A program made the position numbers and the translations under genes. Source: CAZOKO01 sp964580455 (GTDB lineage: Bacteria > Desulfobacterota > WTBG01). Taken from it: 11,949 bases of DNA. Below, one piece after another: positions 1 to 5,194 of the stretch (position 1 is its first letter; every line of letters begins with the position of its first letter). The stretch spans positions 1-11,949 of the forward strand of contig CAZOKO010000087.1 in NCBI GenBank assembly GCA_964580455.1. The letters are read 5' to 3'. A model generated the notes under the pieces. The model saw only the letters and a program-made list of their open reading frames with translations. It was not told where the DNA came from and ran no database searches.

Positions 1-71
1 CTACTCTTTTTGCTTAATCTGTTGCGTAAAATATGTTAAGTTGCGGAACTGCTGAATGGCAAGCACTTTGC

Positions 72-100
72 TTGACAGTACATATATTTGCTTATATAAT
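72..100 (+). promoter_or_regulatory. Consensus sigma-70 promoter
   Basis: TTGACA at 72-77 and TATAAT at 95-100 are both exact consensus hexamers with an ideal 17-base spacer. Transcription would begin near 106-108, about 40 bases before the ATG at 148. A small inverted repeat (CAAGC at 60-64, GCTTG at 70-74) overlaps the -35 box and could be an operator or chance. This is the strongest promoter visible in the window and would drive the first cassette gene and perhaps those behind it, much as an integron Pc promoter does; whether it is a true Pc or a cassette-borne promoter cannot be told here. Confidence 0.75.
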
Positions 101-147
101 TAAATCAGTATGTTGAATAAATATAAAAAAGAAAGTTATATTTTAAA

Positions 148-912
148 ATGAAAAAGACAAAAAGACCAATTGCTATTTACAACGCCCCAATGCAATATGC
201 TCCGGAAAATGAATTGGGAGTTGTTTTTCTGTTTGCTCATGTAGCCAAAAAATTGCAATTCAAAATTGAGCAAATACGTCCTCAATATCCAGACTGCATA
301 GCTTACAAGAAGGCGGGAAATGTTGAAAAAAAGGTGAGGATTGAATTCGAATATAAGGCATCAAGCTTTAAAGCACACCGACATAATCCTGAGAAATGTG
401 ACTGCATTATATGTTGGCACGACGATTGGCCTGACTCACCGGAGCAAATTGAAGTAATTGAACTGAAAAGATTCTTTGGTGTAGGTGCAAAGGTCTGGAT
501 ACAGCCTGTTATTAAATCCCAATGGTTTCATCTTGATGAGCATGACAGTTTAAGCTGGGCTTTGTCCAAGCGTACTACACCAGGTGATTTATTGCTGATG
601 TATCGATGTGCTCCAGAAAAAAGTATTTCTGAGATATTCCTATTCACCGGCGAGATGGAGCGGGGTGAAGCAAGTTGGCGATCCGGGCATTGCTATTTTG
701 GAACAATCGAGCGGTTATGTAATCTTGATAGTCCAATTTTTCTTGATGATTTGCGGAATCACAAAGTTTTAAAAACATCTTCATTTGTAAGACGCAATAT
801 GCAAGGTAATTTGCTTGTTTCTGAATATTGGCCATATCTATTTGAAATGATAACCCACAGGAATCCAAAAGCAAGAAAAACACTAAATGAATATTCACCT
901 GAGAAGTTGTGA
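148..912 (+). CDS. Predicted PD-(D/E)XK nuclease with C-terminal EVE/PUA-like domain
   Basis: A 254-residue cytoplasmic protein, the first visible cassette gene. The N-terminal half has the order expected of a PD-(D/E)XK fold: a helix with E41, then YPD ending at D49, then R-I-E-F-E-Y-K with E66, E68 and K70, followed by a CDxIICW strand (84-90). The C-terminal part, about 117-245, contains GDLLLMYR (146-153), an IF strand and a late YWPYLFE...RNP segment, resembling EVE/PUA-like domains that recognise modified bases. Together these suggest a modification-dependent restriction endonuclease, which is an inference from motifs. The Shine-Dalgarno is weak (GAAAG at 131-135, 12 bases from ATG), but a perfect promoter lies upstream. 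An attC follows 14 bases after the stop. Confidence 0.68.
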   Translation: MKKTKRPIAIYNAPMQYAPENELGVVFLFAHVAKKLQFKIEQIRPQYPDCIAYKKAGNVEKKVRIEFEYKASSFKAHRHNPEKCDCIICWHDDWPDSPEQIEVIELKRFFGVGAKVWIQPVIKSQWFHLDEHDSLSWALSKRTTPGDLLLMYRCAPEKSISEIFLFTGEMERGEASWRSGHCYFGTIERLCNLDSPIFLDDLRNHKVLKTSSFVRRNMQGNLLVSEYWPYLFEMITHRNPKARKTLNEYSPEKL

Positions 913-925
913 AAAGTAGACAATG

Positions 926-985
926 ATATAACCAGGCTAATACAGCCGACGCAAAAAGTCGCGTGGCTGATTAGCGTCGTTATGA
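926..985 (+). other. attC recombination site 1
   Basis: The outer simple site pairs ATAAC (928-932) with GTTAT (979-983). The inner stem pairs AGCC (944-947) and ACGC (949-952) with GCGT (961-964) and GGCT (965-968), leaving G948 unpaired, the hallmark extrahelical base of attC. CTAAT (937-941) also pairs with ATTAG (970-974). The L'' core AGCCGACGC is the classic attC motif. Recombination would fall after G979, so the next cassette starts at 980. Confidence 0.85.
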
Positions 986-996
986 GGAAATGATTT

Positions 997-1287
997 ATGA
1001 CAAAGAAATCCAACGAGGGACTTTGTGAGATGTGTGGACACTATGTCAAGATTAGACAAAAGGCTCACATTGTAGCCGAAGGCAAGAAAACTGGCGACAA
1101 TCTTCTTATGTTGTGTCCATCATGTCATATTATGTTTGATACCCACATAAAGCCAAAAGTTTTCAAATCATTGAGACAGATGGGTGTGAATAATCTTCCA
1201 TCGTCTTGGGAAAAATCAATATATCAACAAGCAGCAGAAGCATCTCAGGCAGCACGAAAGAAAAAGAATATGAAAAGAACCTCGTAA
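997..1287 (+). CDS. Small HNH endonuclease
   Basis: A 96-residue HNH-type protein forming a one-gene cassette. Zinc-binding pairs C10-x2-C13 and C40-x2-C43 flank the core; the AHI segment gives the metal-activating H24, N35 lies in GDNLL, and H44 with D48-x-H50 completes the C-P-S-C-H pattern. This is almost the bare catalytic module, followed by a basic tail. Such stand-alone HNH proteins occur as restriction nucleases, phage or mobile-element nucleases, and partners of defence proteins; the target is unknown. The TAA stop (1285-1287) lies inside the R'' end of the next attC, so gene and recombination site are packed together. TATGAGGAAATG before the start offers a modest ribosome binding site. 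Confidence 0.8.
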   Translation: MTKKSNEGLCEMCGHYVKIRQKAHIVAEGKKTGDNLLMLCPSCHIMFDTHIKPKVFKSLRQMGVNNLPSSWEKSIYQQAAEASQAARKKKNMKRTS

Positions 1288-1336
1288 CCCAATGTAGCGG
1301 ACGCGAATAATCGTGCCGCTGATTTTTTCGTTAACT
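1282..1336 (+). other. attC recombination site 2
   Basis: R'' carries GTAAC (1284-1288) and R' is GTTAACT (1330-1336). The inner stem pairs AGCGG (1296-1300) with CCGCT (1316-1320) and CGCG (1302-1305) with CGTG (1312-1315, one G-T pair), leaving A1301 unpaired and a six-base loop. The core is almost identical to attC 3, which suggests sites of one array lineage. It overlaps the stop of the HNH gene. Confidence 0.85.
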
Positions 1337-1349
1337 CAAAAATGGGAAA

Positions 1350-1565
1350 ATGAAATTTAGTGATACTGTCAGAAAAATTATCTCCTCTGATGATTTTCCG
1401 GTGACTCCACAGGAAATACGGGACCAAATCAAAATGAAGTATCCTGAGTTTTATGGAACACCGGCACATTTTAATAATGTCGAAAGAGGGCATTACAAAG
1501 ATATAGATCATGCACTATTGGCACAAATTTATACTCTTGTCGGAACAAATGAAAGCTTCTTCTGA
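1350..1565 (+). CDS. Small unknown cassette protein, HTH-like
   Basis: A 71-residue protein I do not recognise by name. Residues 18-31 (VTPQEIRDQIKMKY) read like a short winged-helix or HTH segment with a preceding helix, and the end is a hydrophobic helix (DHALLAQIYTLVG). No signal peptide or catalytic motif is seen. It opens the three-ORF cassette, 14 bases after the attC 2 R' site, with only a weak purine stretch (GGGAAA) before the ATG. The stop TGA (1563-1565) is in the same frame as the next ORF, and the six codons in between are open, so this may be the N-terminal piece of a longer protein cut by a nonsense codon, or a real small partner translated together with the next gene. Confidence 0.55.
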   Translation: MKFSDTVRKIISSDDFPVTPQEIRDQIKMKYPEFYGTPAHFNNVERGHYKDIDHALLAQIYTLVGTNESFF

Positions 1566-1583
1566 AACAAGAACTCCAAACCA

Positions 1584-2339
1584 ATGAAAATTTCACTGAT
1601 AGGGAATGGCAACCACTTGCAGCAGCGAACGGCAGTGTCACACAGATCGCTAAGCCGCAAGGTTCGTCCTGGAGAAGTAATACAGTATGAAAACAAGGTC
1701 AAAGACATATTGGTAAATGCTGAAAAATATCACCACGCCTATTATAAGGTTGAGATATTTCACGGCCCCAGCCTGTATTTTCATCAGCGTGCCCTCGGAA
1801 CACGGCATGAACCGCGATCATTAACTCACTTGGAGTACGTTTATGCAACCCTTTCGTCATGGGGAATGCACAGAATGGGCAAGGGTGGCTCCAAGATGCA
1901 AAGCTTTGTCACGTTTCGTCGAAGCATTGAACCTCTTCTGGGGAGAATCTCTGAGGCGCAAAGATTTGATTTGCAGGAAATGAACAGCCAGAAATGGGCT
2001 CTCCTCAAAGAGATATTCCAAAGCATTAATGTGATGGCCAGCGGCACAAGCCTTGTAGGCAACTCTAAAGTGATGCATCACATGTTGCCCAACATCGTGC
2101 CACCTATTGACCGTGAATACACTCTCCGGTACTTACGTGGCAATACGAACATTAAAAATGATCTGGATCACGAATGGGAACTCATGAAGGGAATCATTTC
2201 GTATTTCTTTACACCAATTGCTTCTGACAAGGAGTTTGAACAGAAGGCAGGCAAATGGATGGCGAAAAGCAGTGAATATCCTTGGGATACATCGATTTTA
2301 AAAATAGTGGACAATCTTGTCATCAGCTCAAAGAAATGA
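1584..2339 (+). CDS. Conserved-looking protein of unknown function
   Basis: A 251-residue soluble protein with no signal peptide. Two blocks look strongly conserved: GPSLYFHQRAL (61-71) followed by YATLSSWGMHRMG (87-99), and LVGNSKVMHHMLP (157-169) followed by PPIDREYTLRYL (173-184). The invariant-looking K162, H165/H166 and D176-R177 could form an active or nucleic-acid-binding site; that is conjecture. I have seen similar unnamed proteins but cannot assign a function. No Shine-Dalgarno precedes 1584, and the frame is continuous with the small ORF ending at 1565 except for one TGA, so the true start may lie upstream or depend on coupling. A stable hairpin follows directly after the stop, before the nuclease gene in the same cassette. 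Confidence 0.7.
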   Translation: MKISLIGNGNHLQQRTAVSHRSLSRKVRPGEVIQYENKVKDILVNAEKYHHAYYKVEIFHGPSLYFHQRALGTRHEPRSLTHLEYVYATLSSWGMHRMGKGGSKMQSFVTFRRSIEPLLGRISEAQRFDLQEMNSQKWALLKEIFQSINVMASGTSLVGNSKVMHHMLPNIVPPIDREYTLRYLRGNTNIKNDLDHEWELMKGIISYFFTPIASDKEFEQKAGKWMAKSSEYPWDTSILKIVDNLVISSKK

Positions 2340-2340
2340 T

Positions 2341-2371
2341 TAATTTTGCTTCAAAACTTGATGCAAAATTA
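2341..2371 (+). other. Strong intercistronic hairpin
   Basis: TAATTTTGC (2341-2349) pairs with GCAAAATTA (2363-2371), then a T-T mismatch, then TCAA (2351-2354) with TTGA (2358-2361) around a three-base loop. It begins two bases after a stop codon and ends 18 bases before the ATG of the DUF1016 gene. No T-run follows, so it is not a standard intrinsic terminator; RNA processing or stability control, or a protein-binding site, are possible. Confidence 0.55.
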
Positions 2372-2389
2372 GAAAAGAATGGGGGTTAA

Positions 2390-3418
2390 ATGGGAGAACT
2401 CACAACAGACAAGAATTACAAAACATTCTTTACACAGGTTAAAAAGCGTATTGCAGATGCCCAATACGAAGCCTTAAAACAGGTCAACCTCCAATTAATT
2501 GACCTTTACTGGGATTTGGGAAAAATGATTGTTTCCCGGCAAAAAAAGCACAATTGGGGGAAATCCATTGTTCAGAATCTGGCAAAAGACCTACAAGACG
2601 AATTTCCCGGAATTAGTGGGTTTTCATCTCAAAATCTCTGGTATATGCGCCAGTTTTATCTTACGTATAAGGGCAAGAAAAAACTCCAACCATTGGTTGG
2701 AGAAATCAGTTGGGCAAAGCATCTTGTAATAATCAGCCGATGCAAAGATGATTCTGAAAAAGAATTTTATATAAAGATGACTAAGAAGTTTGGCTGGACA
2801 AAAAATGTCCTTGTCCATCAAATTGATAATCAATCATTTGAGAAATACTTGTTGAACCAGACAAATTTTGATAAAGCAGTTCCAGTTAAATATAGAAATC
2901 AAGCAAAATTAGCTGTAAAAGATGAATATACCTTTGATTTCCTTGAGTTGGGAGAAAAACATTCAGAAAGGGAATTAGAAATTGCCCTAATAAATAACAT
3001 CAGGAAATTTCTATCTGAGATGGGTGGACATTTTGCTTTTCTTGGGAATCAATTCCGAATGGAAGTTGAGGGAGATGAGTTTTTTATTGACCTGCTTCTT
3101 TATCATCGTATTTTGAAAAGTCTTGTGGCAGTCGAACTTAAAATCGGTGATTTCAAGCCGGAATACACAGGGAAAATGCAGTTTTACCTCACTGCTTTGG
3201 ATGATACTATCAGGCTTAAAGATGAAAAACCTTCTATCGGTATTATTATTTGCAAGGGGAAAAAGAGGACTGTTGTTGAATACGCGTTGAAGGATTCTAA
3301 AAAACCTATTGGCATTTCAACATATACGATCGCAAAGAAATTACCGGAAAATATTAAGAAATACCTACCTTCACCGAAAGAATTAAAAGAACAGCTAGAT
3401 AAATTAGATATTCAATAA
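2390..3418 (+). CDS. yhcG: DUF1016/YhcG-type PD-(D/E)XK nuclease
   Basis: 342 residues, the usual size of the YhcG family. The N-terminal DUF1016_N helical domain spans about 8-170: Y-W-D-L-G-K-M-I (40-47), W-G-K-S-I-V-Q-N-L (56-64) and the S-S-Q-N-L-W-Y-M-R-Q-F-Y block (79-90). The C-terminal nuclease domain (about 195-315) has the family pattern: E196, F-F-I-D with D234, V-A-V-E-L-K with E249 and K251, then GKMQFYL (261-267) with Q264. All expected catalytic residues are present, so it should be active. Family members are linked to DNA repair and phage defence, and are frequent in mobile and integron DNA. GGGGG (2381-2385) before the ATG gives a modest binding site. It ends the three-ORF cassette, about 80 bases before attC 3. 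Confidence 0.88.
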   Translation: MGELTTDKNYKTFFTQVKKRIADAQYEALKQVNLQLIDLYWDLGKMIVSRQKKHNWGKSIVQNLAKDLQDEFPGISGFSSQNLWYMRQFYLTYKGKKKLQPLVGEISWAKHLVIISRCKDDSEKEFYIKMTKKFGWTKNVLVHQIDNQSFEKYLLNQTNFDKAVPVKYRNQAKLAVKDEYTFDFLELGEKHSERELEIALINNIRKFLSEMGGHFAFLGNQFRMEVEGDEFFIDLLLYHRILKSLVAVELKIGDFKPEYTGKMQFYLTALDDTIRLKDEKPSIGIIICKGKKRTVVEYALKDSKKPIGISTYTIAKKLPENIKKYLPSPKELKEQLDKLDIQ

Positions 3419-3499
3419 AAAGAACAAGGCTTCTGCCGTCGTGACTTTGGCTTTGTGAAATTTGGAGGCTTGGAAGAAATGAAATATACAAAATGGTTT

Positions 3500-3553
3500 A
3501 TAAATCCAATGCAGCGGACGCAAATAATCGTGCCGCTGATTTTTGCGTTCGGC
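3500..3553 (+). other. attC recombination site 3 (degenerate R'')
   Basis: The inner stem pairs AGCGG (3513-3517) with CCGCT (3533-3537) and CGC (3519-3521) with GTG (3530-3532), leaving A3518 unpaired. R' is GTTCGGC (3547-3553). The stretch from CCAATG to the GCGTT end matches attC 2 nearly base for base. The R'' end has AAAT where AAC is expected (about 3502-3505), so the outer stem is weak and the site may recombine poorly. Confidence 0.78.
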
Positions 3554-3569
3554 CAGTAAGAGATAAATT

Positions 3570-3818
3570 ATGAACAGACGAAAATTGCTTAAAAAAATAA
3601 TTAGTGGTTCTAAAAACATAAGATTCGCTGATATGGTAGATCTTGTTAGAGGTTTTGGTTTTGAGCTATCGAGAACTGAAGGCAGCCATCACATTTTCTC
3701 CCGACCAAACATCCCTGAACTCGTGAACCTTCAGAATGTCAAAGGTCAAGTAAAACCATATCAAATGCGGCAGTTTCTAAAACTGGTTGAGAAACATAAT
3801 CTTAAACTGGAGGATTAA
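3570..3818 (+). CDS. hicA: HicA-type mRNA interferase toxin
   Basis: 82 residues, the normal size for HicA, a double-stranded-RNA-binding-fold toxin that cleaves mRNA and tmRNA in the cytoplasm. The family signature is clear: the N-terminal helix with L-V-R-G-F-G-F-E (25-32), R35-T-E-G-S-H-H-I-F with catalytic H40 directly after G-S (38-39), and the later VKPYQMRQFLK (61-71) helix start. The active histidine is intact, so the toxin should work if not neutralised. It starts 16 bases after attC 3 as the first gene of its unit, and its stop is two bases before hicB, with the hicB ribosome site (GGAGG) inside its 3' end. Toxin-antitoxin pairs are thought to stabilise cassette arrays. Confidence 0.9.
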   Translation: MNRRKLLKKIISGSKNIRFADMVDLVRGFGFELSRTEGSHHIFSRPNIPELVNLQNVKGQVKPYQMRQFLKLVEKHNLKLED

Positions 3819-3820
3819 TA

Positions 3821-4045
3821 ATGCGCGATTATCATATTAACATTTTTTATTCAGAGGATGACGAGGGTTATATCGCCGATATCCCCGATCTTGAGGCATG
3901 CTCTGCATTTGGTGAAACACCTGATGAGGCATTGCATGAGGTTCAACAGGCTAAAAAACTATGGCTGGAGGCTGCACGAGCAGAGGGTAAGCCTATTCCT
4001 CCGCCAGAATATCGTCCGGTTATTTATCAGGTAACATCAGCTTGA
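3821..4045 (+). CDS. hicB: HicB-type antitoxin
   Basis: 74 residues with the HicB partial RNase H-like fold: a first strand YHINIFYSEDDEGYIADIPDL (about 4-24) and the G-E-T-P-D-E-A-L helix (31-38) that follows in nearly all members. It should bind and block HicA. It lacks any C-terminal HTH or ribbon-helix-helix DNA-binding domain, ending soon after the PIPPPEYRP segment, so it may not autoregulate the operon by itself. GGAGG about eight bases before the ATG, inside hicA, suggests coupled translation. No attC is found after the TGA, so the cassette edge is lost, decayed or outside recognition. Confidence 0.9.
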   Translation: MRDYHINIFYSEDDEGYIADIPDLEACSAFGETPDEALHEVQQAKKLWLEAARAEGKPIPPPEYRPVIYQVTSA

Positions 4046-4063
4046 CAATACGGAGCACAAGGG

Positions 4064-4142
4064 GAAACGGTGAAACGGGGTCGGGCGCTTGAAACGGGTT
4101 GAAACGCGTGAAAAGGTGGAAAGGTGAGAAAAGTTGGAAAAG
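4064..4142 (+). repeat. Degenerate GAAACGG-type short tandem repeat
   Basis: GAAACGG occurs at 4064-4070, 4072-4078 and 4091-4097, then drifts through GAAACGC (4101-4107), GAAAAGG (4110-4116) and GGAAAGG (4118-4124), ending in a purine-rich tail. Spacing is 8 to 19 bases and irregular. It lies between the end of the cassette array and the metabolic genes and looks like simple-sequence decay, with no coding potential. Confidence 0.5.
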
Positions 4143-4150
4143 TAAAAAAT

Positions 4151-4210
4151 AAAGGGGTCAGCCCTGGAAAATAGAAAATAATTTCTTTGTCTGACGCCTT
4201 ATCTATTTTC
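4151..4210. repeat. REP-like element with paired arms
   Basis: It starts with AAAGGGGTCAGCCCTGG, the kind of GGGGTCAG head seen in REP elements of environmental bacteria, and a related copy lies at 10603-10624. GAAAATAG (4167-4174) pairs with CTATTTTC (4203-4210) and GTCAG (4157-4161) with CTGAC (4191-4195), in interleaved order. It sits just before the amidohydrolase ribosome site and may be a mobilised REP or a leader structure. Confidence 0.45.
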
Positions 4211-4239
4211 TGTACTTAAAAATAAGGAGGGAGGAAGTG

Positions 4240-5172
4240 ATGGTTATTGATATTCATACGCATCTTTTTGGGAAGGGGTGGGTTCCGAAGCAATTTTTTT
4301 ACGGTGTTGCCAGATTTATTACCCACGAATTTGCAAAGCAGGGTATTGAAGAATCGAATGAAACAGTAGGCGATACGCTCATGGAAACAAGTGATGATCC
4401 TGAAGCTGAGGGTCTTCTTGCTGAAATGGATGAGGCAGGGATTGATAAAAGTGTCATTTTCCCAGTAGATTTTGGTGTAGCATTGGGAGACCCTGAGGTT
4501 CCCATTGAAGAAGTGAATAAGAAATACTCTGAATTAGCTCGAAAGCATCCAGATCGGCTTATTGCCTTTGCTGGAGTTGATCCCCGGCGCAAAGATGCCC
4601 CAGACCTGTTCAAAAGATGCTTAAACGAGTGGGGCATGCAGGGATTGAAACTTCACCCCTGCGCTGGTTTTTATCCTAATCAAAAGGAGGTTTATCTCCT
4701 GCTTGAGCAGGCCTGCGAGTTGAAAATCCCCGTCCTCATCCATTCTGGTTCTATGATGGTACCACTGAGAAGTAAATATTCCCAGGCGATTCATTTTGAT
4801 GATCTGGCTGCTGACTTTCCCGACCTCCCTATTATTGCTGCTCACAGTGGTGGATTGTTTGGATATACTCAAATGATCTCGATTATGAATGTCAAACTAA
4901 ACATAATGGCTGATATTTCAGCCTGGCAAGTGATGGCAACTAGAAACTATTCCTTCTTCTGTAAGGCACTACGTGAACTAATAGATTTCACGGAGTCCGA
5001 GCGAATCTTTTTCGGATCAGACAGTCCATCTTTGCGTTCGATTATGTCTAATAAAGACTGGGTACAACTCTTGAAAGATCTTCCTCAAAAGGCGGTAGAT
5101 GGGATTACATTTACGGAGGAAGAAATCACTGCGCTTTTGGGAGGCAATGCCCAAAGGCTTCTCAATCTTTAG
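4240..5172 (+). CDS. Metal-dependent amidohydrolase (amidohydrolase_2 type)
   Basis: About 310 residues, a TIM-barrel hydrolase or decarboxylase of the amidohydrolase-2 group. Counting from GTG 4237 as residue 1, the metal ligands appear in family order: D-I-H-T-H (H7, H9), K-L-H-P (H140), V-L-I-H-S-G (H169), A-A-H-S-G-G (H203) and F-G-S-D-S-P (D262). Members hydrolyse amides or lactones or decarboxylate aromatic acids; the substrate cannot be told. AAGGAGG at 4224-4230 and GGGAGG at 4229-4234 serve either GTG 4237 or ATG 4240; I prefer the ATG, since it places the strand V-I-D-I-H as in relatives. Cytoplasmic, no signal peptide. It converges with the oxidoreductase gene, 22 bases apart, with no terminator hairpin between. 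Confidence 0.88.
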   Translation: MVIDIHTHLFGKGWVPKQFFYGVARFITHEFAKQGIEESNETVGDTLMETSDDPEAEGLLAEMDEAGIDKSVIFPVDFGVALGDPEVPIEEVNKKYSELARKHPDRLIAFAGVDPRRKDAPDLFKRCLNEWGMQGLKLHPCAGFYPNQKEVYLLLEQACELKIPVLIHSGSMMVPLRSKYSQAIHFDDLAADFPDLPIIAAHSGGLFGYTQMISIMNVKLNIMADISAWQVMATRNYSFFCKALRELIDFTESERIFFGSDSPSLRSIMSNKDWVQLLKDLPQKAVDGITFTEEEITALLGGNAQRLLNL

Positions 5173-5194
5173 GCTATCTTTGGTAGTTCAAATA

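Larger units (their letters stand above)
1..4045. mobile_element. Integron cassette array without visible integrase (CALIN)
   Basis: Three attC-like sites separate short gene units, all on the plus strand. From the GTT cores the units are: cassette 1 (up to 979, one gene), cassette 2 (980-1330, one HNH gene), cassette 3 (1331-3547, three ORFs) and a last unit from 3548 carrying hicAB. The next ORF begins 17 to 23 bases after each GTT core, as usual for cassettes. No tyrosine-recombinase integron integrase is in the window, and no attC is seen after hicAB, so the right edge is open; the left edge may lie outside. Cargo of nucleases and a toxin-antitoxin pair is typical of sedentary chromosomal integrons. 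The cassette reading is from sequence structure; activity is not shown. Confidence 0.72.

Noticed and set aside
31..41. GTTAAGT at 35-41 as the R' end of another attC
   Set aside because: It fits GTTRRRY, but no matching L'/L'' stem or R'' arm is visible in bases 1-34; a truncated site cannot be shown.
1563..1565. TGA read as selenocysteine or in a recoded genetic code
   Set aside because: Other genes in the window end with TGA, and no SECIS-like stem-loop was found just after it; nonsense mutation or two genes are simpler.
2341..2391. Hairpin plus GTTAAAT (2385-2391) as a fourth attC
   Set aside because: There is no AAC-type R'' arm, no attC-like GC core, and the GTT overlaps the next gene's start instead of preceding it by the usual distance.
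4064..4142. CRISPR array
   Set aside because: The repeat unit is only about 7 bases, degenerate, with irregular 1-12 base gaps; there are no spacers or cas genes.
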